Of a stretch of DNA of 64,000 bases, positions 16,432 to 24,936 are shown piece after piece. Under the pieces are notes generated by a model. That model saw only the letters and a program-made list of their open reading frames with translations, did no database searches and was not told the origin of the DNA. Both the position numbers and the translations under genes were made by a program. Numbering within the stretch: position 1 is the stretch's first letter; each line of letters opens with the position of its first letter. This DNA comes from an uncultured Rhodospirillales bacterium (GTDB lineage: Bacteria > Pseudomonadota > Alphaproteobacteria > Acetobacterales > Acetobacteraceae), in contig CAILMF010000001.1 of assembly GCA_903835235.1 (NCBI GenBank), positions 124,001 to 188,000 on the forward strand, written 5' to 3'.

Positions 16432-17703
16432 ATGGATCGCATCCGGGTACGCGGTGGGCGGCAGCTGAACGGGCGCATCGCCATCGGCGGCGCCAAGAAT
16501 GCGGCGCTGCCGCTGATGGCGACGGGCCTGCTGACCGAGGGGCCGGTGGTGCTGCGCAATGCGCCGGACCTGGCGGATATCGCCACCATGGCGGGCCTGC
16601 TGCGCCAGCATGGCCTGAGCGTGGAACACGACAAGACGGCGCGGACGCTGACGCTTTCCGGCAGCGTCAACAACCTGGAGGCGCCCTACGACCTGGTGCG
16701 CAAGATGCGCGCCTCGGTGCTGGTGCTCGGGCCGCTGGTGGCGCGCTTCGGCCGCGCCCGGGTCTCGCTGCCCGGGGGCTGCGCCATCGGCACCCGGCCG
16801 GTGGACCTGCACCTGAAGGGGCTGGAGGCGATGGGCGCGACCATCACGCTCGACGCCGGCTACATCAACGCGGAAGCGCCGAATGGCGGCAAGGGCCGGC
16901 TGCATGGCGGGCGCATCCTGTTCCCGCAGGTTTCGGTGGGTGCCACCGAGAACCTGCTGATGGCCGCCGCCCTGGCGGATGGCGTGACCGAATTGGTCAA
17001 TGCCGCGCGGGAGCCGGAGATCGAGGATCTCTGCACCCTGCTGAACGCCATGGGCGCGAAGATCGAGGGCCTGGGCACCGACCGGCTGCGGGTGGAGGGC
17101 GTGGCGGAACTGCACGGCGCCGACCACAGCATCATCCCCGACCGGATCGAGGCCGGCACCTATGCCTGCGCCGCCGCCATCACCGGCGGCCAGGTGCTGC
17201 TGGAGGGCGCCGGGCTGACGCATCTGGGCGCCTTCGCCCGTACGTTGCGGGAAGCCGGGGTGGCGGTGGAGGAAGTGCCGGAGGGGCTGACCGTTGCGCG
17301 CCTCAACGGGCTGCACGGCGTGGACGCGATGACGGAACCCTACCCGGGCTTCGCCACCGACATGCAGGCGCAGTTCATGGCGCTGATGGCGGTGGCGGAA
17401 GGCGCTTCCATGCTGACCGAGACGATTTTCGAGAACCGCTTCATGCATGTGCCGGAGCTGAACCGGATGGGTGCGCGCATCAACGTGCACGGGTCGTCCG
17501 CCATCGTCCGCGGCGTGGCCAGGCTTTCCGGCGCACAGGTGATGGCGACCGACCTGCGCGCCAGCGTTTCCCTGGTGCTGGCCGGGCTGGCGGCGGAGGG
17601 CGAGACCATCGTCAACCGGGTCTATCACCTGGACCGCGGCTATGAGCGGGTGGAAGCCAAGCTGGCCGCGGTGGGCGCCGATGTCGAACGGATCAGCGGC
17701 TGA
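16432..17703 (+). CDS. murA: UDP-N-acetylglucosamine 1-carboxyvinyltransferase
   Basis: MurA transfers enolpyruvate from PEP to UDP-GlcNAc, the first committed step of peptidoglycan synthesis. The 423-residue protein has the two-domain inside-out barrel signature: [12 protein letters not shown] near the start, and the catalytic loop [20 protein letters not shown] with Cys117, the proton donor and fosfomycin target. Because Cys rather than Asp is present, the enzyme is expected to be fosfomycin-sensitive. The ATG at 16432 follows GGGGCGGAGAG. The gene lies between dcd and hisG, a common acetobacterial order. Confidence 0.97.
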   Translation: MDRIRVRGGRQLNGRIAIGGAKNAALPLMATGLLTEGPVVLRNAPDLADIATMAGLLRQHGLSVEHDKTARTLTLSGSVNNLEAPYDLVRKMRASVLVLGPLVARFGRARVSLPGGCAIGTRPVDLHLKGLEAMGATITLDAGYINAEAPNGGKGRLHGGRILFPQVSVGATENLLMAAALADGVTELVNAAREPEIEDLCTLLNAMGAKIEGLGTDRLRVEGVAELHGADHSIIPDRIEAGTYACAAAITGGQVLLEGAGLTHLGAFARTLREAGVAVEEVPEGLTVARLNGLHGVDAMTEPYPGFATDMQAQFMALMAVAEGASMLTETIFENRFMHVPELNRMGARINVHGSSAIVRGVARLSGAQVMATDLRASVSLVLAGLAAEGETIVNRVYHLDRGYERVEAKLAAVGADVERISG

Positions 17704-17751
17704 CATGGAAGCGTCAAGCCCGCGACTCCCCGAGGAATGCTAGGCCAGATC

Positions 17752-18513
17752 ATGGACCAGCCGATCAAAACCCCCACAATCCTGGCGCCGGCCGAGCTCG
17801 GCCCGGTCATCCTGGCGCTGCCCAAGGGTCGCATCCTGAAGGAGCTGGGCCCGGTACTGGCGCGCGCCGGCATCACCCCGGCGCCGGACTGCATGAACGA
17901 GGACAGCCGCCGGCTGCGCTTCGAGACCACCGACCCCGGCCTGGACGTGGTGCGGGTGCGCAGCTTCGACGTGGCGACCTTCGTGGCGCATGGCGCGGCG
18001 CAGATCGGCGTCTGCGGCGCCGATGTGCTGATGGAGTTCGACTACCCCGAGATCTACGCCCCGCTGGACCTGGGCATCGGCGGCTGCCGCATTTCGGTGG
18101 CGGCGCCCAAGGGCTTTGCCGAGGCCGAGGACAGCAGCCGCTGGTCGCGCATCACCGTGGCCAGCAAGTACCCCGGCATTGCCCAGAAGCACTACGCCCA
18201 GCGCGGCATCCAGGCCGAGATCGTGCACCTGAACGGCGCGATGGAGCTGGCGCCGGCGCTGGGGCTGAGCAAGGTGATCGTCGACCTGGTGGACACCGGC
18301 AGCACGCTGCGCGCCAACGGCCTGGTGGAGACCGAGGTGATCGCGCACGTCACCTCCCGCTTGATCGTCAACCGTACGGCGTTGAAGACCAGGCCGGAGG
18401 AGATCACCGGCTGGATCAACCGGTTCCGCGCGGCGCTTTCCGCTGCGGTCGCGGAGCCCCGCAGCGGCGTCACGCCGGAGGCGGGCGGGAAGACCGCAAG
18501 GAGCGGAGCGTGA
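17752..18513 (+). CDS. hisG: ATP phosphoribosyltransferase, short form
   Basis: HisG joins ATP and PRPP in the first step of histidine synthesis. The protein (253 residues from this start) covers the two catalytic lobes: ILALPKGRILKELGPVL, ADVLMEFDYPEIYAPLDLG, and the PRPP loop VDLVDTGSTLRANGL. It stops before the C-terminal ACT-like regulatory domain, so it is the short form that needs HisZ for activity and feedback control. hisZ is not in this window. The C-terminal 15 or so residues are variable. The ATG at 17752 is preferred; an ATG at 17737 is too close to its GAGGA. hisD follows after 22 bases. Confidence 0.95.
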   Translation: MDQPIKTPTILAPAELGPVILALPKGRILKELGPVLARAGITPAPDCMNEDSRRLRFETTDPGLDVVRVRSFDVATFVAHGAAQIGVCGADVLMEFDYPEIYAPLDLGIGGCRISVAAPKGFAEAEDSSRWSRITVASKYPGIAQKHYAQRGIQAEIVHLNGAMELAPALGLSKVIVDLVDTGSTLRANGLVETEVIAHVTSRLIVNRTALKTRPEEITGWINRFRAALSAAVAEPRSGVTPEAGGKTARSGA

Positions 18514-18535
18514 ATCGCAGCGGCAAAATCACACC

Positions 18536-19831
18536 ATGAAGACCCTCAATACGGCCGAGGCCGGGTTTGACGCCGCCTTCACCGCGCTGCTGAACGAGGC
18601 GCGGGAGACCACGGCGCGGGTGGATGGCGCGGTGGCAGAGATCATCGCCGCGGTGCGGAAGCGCGGCGACGCTGCGCTGCTGGACTACACTACCCGCTTC
18701 GACCGCCATACGCCGACAACGCTGCGGATCACCGCCGCGGAAATCGACGCCGCCACCGCCGGCATCGCGCCGGAACTGGCCGCGGCGCTGGACCTGGCGG
18801 CGGAGCGGATCGAGCGGTTTCATCGCGCGCAACTGCCCAGCGACCTGGAGTTGCCGGACCCCGCGGGCCTGACGCTGGGCATGCGCTGGAACGCGCTGGA
18901 TGCCGTCGGCCTCTACGTGCCCGGCGGCAAGGCCAGCTACCCGTCCTCCGTGCTGATGAACGCGCTGCCGGCCAAGGTGGCGGGGGTGCAGCGCATCGCC
19001 ATGTGCGTGCCGACGCCGGATGGCGAACTCGCGCCGCTGGTGCTGGCCGCGGCACGGCGCGCGGGCGTGACCGAGGTGTACCGCATCGGCGGGGCGCAGG
19101 CGGTGGCGGCGCTGGCCTATGGCACCGCCAGCGTGGCGCCGGTGGACCGGATCGTCGGGCCGGGCAATGCCTATGTGGCGGAGGCCAAGCGCCAGGTGTT
19201 TGGCCGGGTCGGCATCGACAGCATCGCCGGGCCTTCCGAGGTGGTGGTGATGGCCGATGCGGCACAGGACCCCGCCCTGGTGGCGATGGACCTGCTGGCC
19301 CAGGCCGAGCACGACGAAAGCGCGCAGAGCATTCTGGTGACCGACAGCGCTGAATTCGGCAGGCGCGTCGCCGCCGCGGTGGACGTGGCGCTGGCGGAAT
19401 TGCCACGCGCCGCCATCGCCGGGGCCAGCTGGCGCGACCATGGCGCCATTGTGGTGGTGCGGGACTGGGATGAGGGCGTGGCCCTGGTGAACCGGCTGGC
19501 GCCGGAGCACCTGGAGATATTGTTGCCGGACCCGGCCGCTGTCTTCGCCCGGGTGCGGCATGCCGGCGCCGCCTTCCTCGGCCCCTGGTGCCCGGAGGCG
19601 CTGGGCGACTACTGCGCCGGGCCGAACCACGTGTTGCCCACCGGCCGCACCGCGCGCTTTGCCAGCGGTTTGTCGGTGTTCGACTTCCTCAAGCGCACCA
19701 CCTGGGTGCAGGCCAGCGCCGCCGGGCTGGCCGCAATTGGCCCCGCCGCCGTGGCCCTGGCCGCCGCCGAAGGGCTGGACGCGCATGGCCGCAGCGTGGC
19801 CCTTCGGTTGGCCCGCAACGACCAAACTTGA
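18536..19831 (+). CDS. hisD: Histidinol dehydrogenase
   Basis: HisD oxidises L-histidinol to L-histidine in two NAD-dependent steps. The 431-residue protein shows the family signature DSIAGPSEVVVMAD, the zinc and catalytic region LLAQAEHDESAQSILVT, the E-H pair in RLAPEHLEIL, and NHVLPTGRTARFASGLSVFDFLKR. All key residues appear intact. It is the second his gene of a two-gene his segment behind murA. Its stop codon overlaps the -35 element of a possible infA promoter. Confidence 0.97.
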   Translation: MKTLNTAEAGFDAAFTALLNEARETTARVDGAVAEIIAAVRKRGDAALLDYTTRFDRHTPTTLRITAAEIDAATAGIAPELAAALDLAAERIERFHRAQLPSDLELPDPAGLTLGMRWNALDAVGLYVPGGKASYPSSVLMNALPAKVAGVQRIAMCVPTPDGELAPLVLAAARRAGVTEVYRIGGAQAVAALAYGTASVAPVDRIVGPGNAYVAEAKRQVFGRVGIDSIAGPSEVVVMADAAQDPALVAMDLLAQAEHDESAQSILVTDSAEFGRRVAAAVDVALAELPRAAIAGASWRDHGAIVVVRDWDEGVALVNRLAPEHLEILLPDPAAVFARVRHAGAAFLGPWCPEALGDYCAGPNHVLPTGRTARFASGLSVFDFLKRTTWVQASAAGLAAIGPAAVALAAAEGLDAHGRSVALRLARNDQT

Positions 19832-19856
19832 CCCCAAGAGGCGCGGCGACCATGTT
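19828..19856 (+). promoter_or_regulatory. Possible promoter for infA
   Basis: TTGACC (19828-19833), five of six consensus bases, is followed 17 bases later by CATGTT (19851-19856), a weak -10. Its position between hisD and infA would let the essential factor gene be expressed independently. The call is tentative. Confidence 0.3.
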
Positions 19857-19922
19857 CCCGCCCTTCCGACCACCCCCCGCGACGCCGCTCCGGGCCGCCG
19901 CGCCCGCAATTGAAGAGGCCTG

Positions 19923-20141
19923 ATGTCAAAAGAAGACATGATCGAGTTCAGTGGCACGGTCACTGAACTGCTACCCAACGCGATGTTCCGGGTGAAGCTG
20001 GACAACGAACACATGGTGCTGGCGCATACCAGCGGGAAGATGCGCAAGAACCGCATCCGCGTGCTGGCCGGGGACCGGGTGAATGTCGAGATGACACCCT
20101 ACGACCTGACCAAGGGCCGCATCACCTTCCGCTTCAAGTAG
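19923..20141 (+). CDS. infA: Translation initiation factor IF-1
   Basis: IF-1 binds the ribosomal A site during initiation. The 72-residue OB-fold protein is complete and canonical: [40 protein letters not shown], and ending [16 protein letters not shown]. The ATG at 19923 is preceded by GAAGAGGCCTG. maf starts four bases after the stop codon, so the genes are co-transcribed. Confidence 0.98.
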   Translation: MSKEDMIEFSGTVTELLPNAMFRVKLDNEHMVLAHTSGKMRKNRIRVLAGDRVNVEMTPYDLTKGRITFRFK

Positions 20142-20145
20142 CGCC

Positions 20146-20877
20146 ATGCCGTCCGATGGCCGGAGGGCCGCAGGGCCCGGAGGCCTGAATCGGCCGGCAA
20201 ATCCCCCCGATGGCCGGAGGGCCGAAGGGCCCGGAGGCCTGAATCGGCCGGCAAACCCACCCGATGGCCGGAGGGCCGAAGGGCCCGGAGGCCCGGACGG
20301 CGCCACGCGCCCTCCCCTGGTCCTGGCGTCCGCCAGCCCGCGCCGCCTGGAGTTGCTGGCGCGCATCGGCGTGGTGCCGGACCAGGTGCTGCCGGCCGAG
20401 ATCGACGAGACGCCCCTGAAGGCCGAGCAGCCGCACCGGCTGGCCGCGCGTCTGGCGCGGGAAAAGGCGCTGGCGCTGCCGCCGATGGACGCCCTGGTGC
20501 TGGCCGCGGATACCGTGGTGGGCGTCGGCCGCCGCATCCTCGGCAAGCCGGCCGATGCCGATGAGGCGCGGCGCTTCCTCAGCCTGATGTCCGGCCGCCG
20601 CCACCGCGTGCATACCGGGCTGGCACTGCGGCTGCCCGATGGCCGGCTGCGCGAGCGCCTGGTGGAAAGCTGCGTCACCTTCCAGCGGCTGACCGAGCAG
20701 CAGCTGGACGCCTATCTGGCCACCGGGGAATGGCAGGGCAAGGCCGGCGGCTACGCCATCCAGGGCCGAGCCGAGGCTTTTGTCCGCTTCCTCTCGGGCA
20801 GCCATTCCAACGTGGTGGGCCTGCCGCTGTACGAGACGACGCAGATGCTGCGGGGCTGCGGATGGCTGCGGCCTTGA
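20146..20877 (+). CDS. maf: Maf-family nucleotide pyrophosphatase with a repeat-derived N-terminal extension
   Basis: Maf proteins hydrolyse non-canonical or canonical NTPs and affect septum formation. The conserved domain starts only at residue 57 (LVLASASPRRLELLARIG) and continues with ALVLAADTVV and WQGKAGGYAIQGRAEAF, all key residues present. The first 50 or so residues consist of 18-residue repeats (PDGRRAEGPGGLNRPANP twice plus part of a third), encoded by a 54-bp DNA repeat. I see no start codon between the repeats and the domain in this frame, so the ATG at 20146, four bases after infA, appears to be used and the repeats translated. The gene overlaps the RNase G-like gene by 16 bases. 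Confidence 0.88.
   Translation: MPSDGRRAAGPGGLNRPANPPDGRRAEGPGGLNRPANPPDGRRAEGPGGPDGATRPPLVLASASPRRLELLARIGVVPDQVLPAEIDETPLKAEQPHRLAARLAREKALALPPMDALVLAADTVVGVGRRILGKPADADEARRFLSLMSGRRHRVHTGLALRLPDGRLRERLVESCVTFQRLTEQQLDAYLATGEWQGKAGGYAIQGRAEAFVRFLSGSHSNVVGLPLYETTQMLRGCGWLRP
20153..20294. repeat. 54-bp tandem repeat (2.6 copies) inside the start of maf
   Basis: Units start at 20153, 20207 and 20261, each beginning CCGATGGCCGGAGGGCC and containing CCTGAATCGGCCGGCAAA. The third copy stops after GGCCCGGAGGCC. The unit is itself palindromic (GGGCC/GGCCC arms). A related single copy occurs between two genes at 32233-32278, so this is a dispersed element that has inserted in frame into maf. Confidence 0.85.
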
Positions 20878-21971
20878 TCATCAAGGTCAGCGCCTCCCCC
20901 GGGGAGGTGCGCACCGCCCTGCTGGATGGCGACCGCCTGCTGGAAGCCTGGGTCGAGCGGCCTGGCCGGCCGGATGGCGTGGGCGACCTGCATCGGGCGC
21001 GGGTGGCGGCGCTGGCGCCCGCCATGGCCGGCGCCTTCGTGGCCATGGTGGGTGGCGAGACCGGCTTCCTGCCGGAAAGCGAGGCCTCGGCCACGCGCCA
21101 GCCGATTGCCAAGGCGGTGCATGAGGGCCAGGTGCTGCTGGTGCGCGTGACCCGCGGGGCCCAGGGCGGCAAGGGGCCGCGGCTGACGGTGCGGCTGGGG
21201 CAGACCACCACGGCGGCGATCCCGGGCAATCAGCCGGTGCTGCTGGCGCGCGGGCCGACGGCGGCGGAACGGCTGGCGACGCAGCATCCGCAGGCCCCGG
21301 TGCTGGTGGATGACGCCGCGCTGCTGGCCAGGCTGCGCCTCGGCCCCCGTGCCACGCTGCTGCGCCAGCCCGCCTTCGATGATGCGCTGGAAGCCGAGTT
21401 CGAGCAGCTGGGCACCGGCGAGGTGCCGCTGGCCGGGGGCGGCCGGCTGCTGGTCAGCCCGACCCCGGCGCTGGTGGCGATTGATGTCGACAGCGGCGGC
21501 GCCACCCTGCCCGAGGTGAACGAGGCTGCGGTGGCGGAGGCCGCGCGGCAGATCAGGCTGCGCAACCTGGCCGGCGCGGTGTTGCTGGACCTGGCGGGTA
21601 TGCCCGCGAAGCGCCGCGCCGCGCTGGAGGAGCCGCTGCGCCAGGCGCTGAAGGCCGACCACCTGGTGCGGCTGCTGGGGCTGGGGCCGCTCGGGCTGTT
21701 CGAGATGCAGCGCCAACGCATCCACCCGCCGCTGCATGAGGTGCTGGCCGGGCCGCTGACCCCGGGGCTGGCGGCGCTGCGCCGCGCGGCGCGGGATTCG
21801 GCGGCGCAGCCGGGCCGGCGCTGGGCGCTGACCGCGGCGCCGGCGGTGCTGACGGCATTGCAGGCGCTGCCCGGCGCGCTGGAGGAGGCCACGGCGGCGC
21901 TGGGCCAGCCGCTGGAGTTGCTGGCCGAACCCGGGCTGCCCTGGGGCGCCGAGACGATCCATGCCCGCTGA
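20862..21971 (+). CDS. RNase E/G-like protein, short form
   Basis: The 369-residue protein matches the catalytic core of RNase G. It has an N-terminal S1-like strand set ([19 protein letters not shown]), [24 protein letters not shown], and the DNase I-like part [39 protein letters not shown]. In RNase E/G the metal site uses D-x-N and a later Asp; here the first motif reads D-V-D. The C-terminal part has [16 protein letters not shown] but no C-P-x-C zinc-link, so tetramerisation by zinc is unlikely. Such short homologues are typical between maf and yacG in alphaproteobacteria. Start ATG 20862 overlaps maf. Confidence 0.82.
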   Translation: MAAALIIKVSASPGEVRTALLDGDRLLEAWVERPGRPDGVGDLHRARVAALAPAMAGAFVAMVGGETGFLPESEASATRQPIAKAVHEGQVLLVRVTRGAQGGKGPRLTVRLGQTTTAAIPGNQPVLLARGPTAAERLATQHPQAPVLVDDAALLARLRLGPRATLLRQPAFDDALEAEFEQLGTGEVPLAGGGRLLVSPTPALVAIDVDSGGATLPEVNEAAVAEAARQIRLRNLAGAVLLDLAGMPAKRRAALEEPLRQALKADHLVRLLGLGPLGLFEMQRQRIHPPLHEVLAGPLTPGLAALRRAARDSAAQPGRRWALTAAPAVLTALQALPGALEEATAALGQPLELLAEPGLPWGAETIHAR

Positions 21972-22146
21972 GCCGCCCGCCTCCGCCACGCCGAAGCCCT
22001 GCCCGGTCTGCCGCAAGCCGCTGGACCCGCGCTTCCGGCCGTTCTGTTCCGCCCGCTGCCGGCAGGTGGACCTGGGCCGCTGGCTGGCCGGGGACTACGC
22101 CATTCCCGCCGGCGAGCCACTTCCGGATGATGACGACGAGGGCTGA
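21961..22146 (+). CDS. yacG: DNA gyrase inhibitor YacG (zinc-binding)
   Basis: YacG is a small zinc protein that binds GyrB and inhibits gyrase in E. coli. The 61-residue protein contains the four-Cys site C-P-V-C (near 14-17) and [15 protein letters not shown], with an acidic tail PLPDDDDEG. The start overlaps the RNase G-like gene by 11 bases. It is the last gene of the infA-maf-rng-yacG operon and is followed by two large hairpins. Confidence 0.93.
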   Translation: MPAEPPASATPKPCPVCRKPLDPRFRPFCSARCRQVDLGRWLAGDYAIPAGEPLPDDDDEG

Positions 22147-22151
22147 GCAAT

Positions 22152-22181
22152 ATCCGTTCTGATGGAATCATCAGAACGGAT
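22152..22181 (+). terminator. Stem-loop terminator after yacG
   Basis: A perfect 12-bp stem, ATCCGTTCTGAT (22152-22163) and ATCAGAACGGAT (22170-22181), encloses the 6-base loop GGAATC and is followed by TTCTTGCTCT. It starts six bases after the yacG stop. Confidence 0.75.
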
Positions 22182-22207
22182 TTCTTGCTCTGCAACCTAT
22201 TGAAGCT

Positions 22208-22256
22208 ACAGCACGAAATCCGCTCACGCTGATTCAGCGTGAGCGGATAGTGCTGT
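22208..22256. repeat. Large palindrome (15-bp arms) behind the yacG terminator
   Basis: ATCCGCTCACGCTGA (22218-22232) and TCAGCGTGAGCGGAT (22234-22248) pair perfectly around a single T. Outside them ACAGCAC (22208-22214) pairs with GTGCTGT (22250-22256). The centre CTGATTCAG resembles the TGATTCA cores of other dispersed repeats in the window. It could form a cruciform or act as a bidirectional terminator. Confidence 0.75.
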
Positions 22257-22308
22257 AAGCGCGCGGCGCGTTAACCACCGGCTTGCCGCTTGGTGCTAAG
22301 CACCGCGC

Positions 22309-23073
22309 ATGATCATCCTGACCTGGATACTCTTGGCGCCGGTGCTGCTGGGCGCCGGGGCCATCGCCGTTCTGGCGCAGCGCCGCGCTGCCGCCGCCCT
22401 GGTGCGCGCCCAGGCCGCCGAGGCCCGCGCCGCCGGCCATGCCCGCTGCCTCGGCCTGCTGGCTGAGGAGTTGCAGGCGCCGGGGCTGGCGCTGTTGGGG
22501 GCCGCCGGGCGGCTGGGCGCCGAGGGCGAGCCGGTGGCCGCCGAGGCGCGCCAGGTGCTGCGGCTGGCCGATGAAGTGAAGGAGGTGCTGGCCGCCAGCG
22601 CCGGGCCGCGCTGCCTTTCCGAGGAAAAGGTGGAACTGGCGCCGCTGCTGCAGGAAGTGCTGGCCGGGGTTGCCGCGCAGCTCGGCCAGGGGCGGCGGCA
22701 ATGGCGGCTGGCCGCGGATTTCGCCGGGCTGAGCGTGCAGGCCGACCGCCGGGCGCTGCGCGGCGCGCTTTCCCAGGTGGTGGCGCGGGCGGCGCGGCTG
22801 ACGCGGGAAGGCGATTGGATCGACCTGCACCCGGTGGTCACCAGCGAAAGCCTGGCGATCGTGGTGGAGGATGAAGGCGCCGGGCTGGGCGCCGAGGACC
22901 TCAGCGCTGGCGCCCCTACCGCGGCCGAGCGCACCCGCGGCCTCAGCTTCGGCCTAGCGGTGGCGCGCAGCCTGCTGGAAGCGCATGGCGGCGAGTTGCG
23001 GCTGGAAGCCCAGCCGGGCATCGGCGCCCGGGCCTGGCTGGTGCTGCCCCGGGCGCGGCTGCTGGCGGCCTGA
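22309..23073 (+). CDS. Histidine-kinase-like membrane protein lacking the phospho-accepting His
   Basis: The 254-residue protein starts with one membrane helix (residues 2-24), then a dimerisation-like helix where the usual H-E-L-R-T-P box reads EELQAPGLALLGAAG with no His. The ATPase domain follows: an N-box region DRRALRGALSQVVARAAR without the usual Asn pair, a G1 box VVEDEGAGLG and a G2 box GLSFGLAVARSLLEAHGGEL. It therefore looks like a kinase fold that may still bind nucleotide but cannot autophosphorylate on the standard His. No response regulator gene is adjacent. The ATG at 22309 is supported by the hydrophobic N terminus. Confidence 0.7.
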   Translation: MIILTWILLAPVLLGAGAIAVLAQRRAAAALVRAQAAEARAAGHARCLGLLAEELQAPGLALLGAAGRLGAEGEPVAAEARQVLRLADEVKEVLAASAGPRCLSEEKVELAPLLQEVLAGVAAQLGQGRRQWRLAADFAGLSVQADRRALRGALSQVVARAARLTREGDWIDLHPVVTSESLAIVVEDEGAGLGAEDLSAGAPTAAERTRGLSFGLAVARSLLEAHGGELRLEAQPGIGARAWLVLPRARLLAA

Positions 23074-23079
23074 GGCGGC

Positions 23080-23634
23080 TCAGAACTCCTCGCGCGCCAC
23101 TTCGCTGACGCGGTGGAAGGCGCTGATGGCGTCGAAGCATTGCTGCGCAATGGCAGCCGGCGCGTCGTTCAGCCGGCCCAGCACGCAGTAGAGCCGGCCG
23201 CGGCCGACATTGCCCTTGGAGGCCGCGAATTCCAGGTCCGCCCATTCCGGCGCGCCCAGGCGGGTCAGGTCTTCCGCCTTCAGCGGCTTGGGGCCGATCC
23301 GCTTGCTGTCGTACCATTGCCGCAGCATGTAGGTGCAGCCATCCGAGGCCACACCGACCGCGCCGGGGTTGTTGCGGTCCAACGGCGTGTAGGAGGCCGA
23401 CTTGTCGACCAGCTTGATGTCGACATCCAGGCCGCCACGCAGCCCCTTGGGCCGCAGCAGGGCGCGCCATTCCACCAGGCGCTCATCCTCGGCGGCTTCG
23501 GCGCCGGCCTTCGACCCGGTGCGGAAGCGGTTGCCGGCGCCCTGAAAGCGTTCATCCGTCTGCAGCGCCTCGCGCCACATGCGGAACCAGGCATCCACTT
23601 CGCTGCTGGCCTCCACCGGCCTCAAACTCAACAA
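23080..23634 (-). CDS. Unrecognised protein (up to 184 aa)
   Basis: I do not recognise a family. The protein is soluble, with WFRMWREALQTDERFQGAGN near the N terminus, a central strand LDVDIKLVDKSASYTPLD, and NVGRGRLYCVLGRLNDAP before the C terminus. The coordinates use a TTG at 23634. GTG codons at 23616 and 23598 (the latter behind GGAGG at 11 bases) are equally possible, so the first dozen residues are uncertain. It faces away from the kinase-like gene, ending six bases from its stop, and is separated by a hairpin from the CaiB gene. Confidence 0.5.
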   Translation of the reverse strand: MLSLRPVEASSEVDAWFRMWREALQTDERFQGAGNRFRTGSKAGAEAAEDERLVEWRALLRPKGLRGGLDVDIKLVDKSASYTPLDRNNPGAVGVASDGCTYMLRQWYDSKRIGPKPLKAEDLTRLGAPEWADLEFAASKGNVGRGRLYCVLGRLNDAPAAIAQQCFDAISAFHRVSEVAREEF

Positions 23635-23659
23635 CTGCTGCTTCCAATCATCGCTTCGC

Positions 23660-23693
23660 GGCCGAAGCTCCTCATGTCGAGGAAGCTTCGGCC
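23660..23693 (-). terminator. Stem-loop after the CoA-transferase operon
   Basis: GGCCGAAGCT-CCTC (23660-23673) pairs with GAGG-A-AGCTTCGGCC (23679-23693), a 14-bp stem with one bulged A. It lies 10 bases beyond the stop of the CaiB-type gene. No clear T-run follows. Confidence 0.55.
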
Positions 23694-23702
23694 CCTGGTT
23701 TG

Positions 23703-24923
23703 CTACTTGCGGCGCGTATCGACCAGCACGCCGGAAGCGCGCAGGGCCTTCAACTCCTCGGGGCCGAAGCCGTGCCCTACCAGCACCGTGTCGGTGTGCT
23801 CGGCGAAGCGCGGCGGTTCGGCGCGGGTACCGCCCGGGGTACGGGAAAGCTTGATGGGGGTGCCAAGGCCGACATAGTCGCCCAGGCGGCTTACCATCTC
23901 CCGATGTGCCGTATGGTCCTGTTGCATCGCTTCGTCCACATGCAACACCGGCCCGGCCGGCAGGCCGGCGGCCAGCATGCGCCGGCAGAGGTCGTGGCCG
24001 TCCTCATCGGCGAAGCGGGCTTCCAGCATTTCCGTGAGTGCCTCGCGGTTCACCACGCGGCCCCCATTGGTGGCGAAGCGCGGGTCGTCAGCCGCCTCGC
24101 TCATGCCAAGAAACGCACAAAACTTCTGGAAAGCCGGGTCGTTGCCGGCCGCGACGAAGATCTCGCAGGTCTTCGTCCGGAACTTGGAATAGGGCACCAG
24201 GTTGGGGTGCGGGTTGCCGGTGGCCTTCGGGCGGTTGCCGTTCAGGAAGAAGTTCGGCGCATGCGGGTGCAGCAGCGCCATGCCGCAGTCGTGCAGCGTC
24301 ATGTCGCAATACTGGCCGAGGCCCGACTTCGACCGTTCCGCCAGCGCCATCAGGATGGCGATGGTGCTGAACAGGCCGGTGGCGATATCCACGATCGGGG
24401 TGCCGAGCCGCGTCGGGCCGCTGTCGGCGGTGCCGTTGATGCTCATCAGGCCCGTCATGGCCTGCAACACCGCGTCGTAGCCGGGGAAGCCGCCGAGCGG
24501 GCCGGTCGCCCCGAAGCCGGAGACGCGGCAATGGATCAGGCGGGGGAACTGCTTGGACAGCACGGCCTCATAGCCCAGGCCCCACTTCTCCATGCTGCCG
24601 GGCTTGAAGTTCTCGATGAGGACATCCGCGCCTTCGAGCAGGCGCAGCAGCACCTGCTTGCCCTCGGGCTTGGACAGGTCCAGGCCGACCGACTTCTTGT
24701 TGCGGTTGATGTTGATGAAGTAGCTGGCGCTGCCGTTGCTGTCGAAGGGCGGGCCCCAGTCGCGGACCTCGTCGCCCTGCGGCGGCTCCAGCTTGATCAC
24801 CTCGGCGCCGTGGTCGCTGAGGACCATGGTGCAGTACGGCCCACCCAGCACGCGGGTCAGGTCGATCACCTTCAGCCCGGCCAGCGCCCCGGCGGACTTC
24901 GCCAGGCCCATTGCTTCACTCAT
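23703..24923 (-). CDS. CaiB/BaiF-type (class III) CoA-transferase
   Basis: Family members move CoA between carboxylic acids. The 406-residue protein has the class III pattern: GLKVIDLTRVLGGPYCTMVLSDHGAEVIKLEPP, NRNKKSVGLDLSKPEGK, LIENFKPGSMEKWGLGYE and the later VSGFGATGPLGGFPGYDAVLQAMTG. The catalytic Asp lies in the GYDAVLQAMTG-like helix (GxxxxYD..). It follows the two-subunit CoA-transferase-like genes by 13 bases, so all three belong to one operon handling acyl-CoA thioesters. The substrate cannot be named. Confidence 0.9.
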   Translation of the reverse strand: MSEAMGLAKSAGALAGLKVIDLTRVLGGPYCTMVLSDHGAEVIKLEPPQGDEVRDWGPPFDSNGSASYFININRNKKSVGLDLSKPEGKQVLLRLLEGADVLIENFKPGSMEKWGLGYEAVLSKQFPRLIHCRVSGFGATGPLGGFPGYDAVLQAMTGLMSINGTADSGPTRLGTPIVDIATGLFSTIAILMALAERSKSGLGQYCDMTLHDCGMALLHPHAPNFFLNGNRPKATGNPHPNLVPYSKFRTKTCEIFVAAGNDPAFQKFCAFLGMSEAADDPRFATNGGRVVNREALTEMLEARFADEDGHDLCRRMLAAGLPAGPVLHVDEAMQQDHTAHREMVSRLGDYVGLGTPIKLSRTPGGTRAEPPRFAEHTDTVLVGHGFGPEELKALRASGVLVDTRRK

Positions 24924-24936
24924 GCAGCTTGCTTCC

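Noticed and set aside
19852-19923. 23-codon frame between hisD and infA ending on the infA ATG
   Set aside because: No good ribosome-binding site and a Pro-rich random-looking product; possible but unsupported leader.
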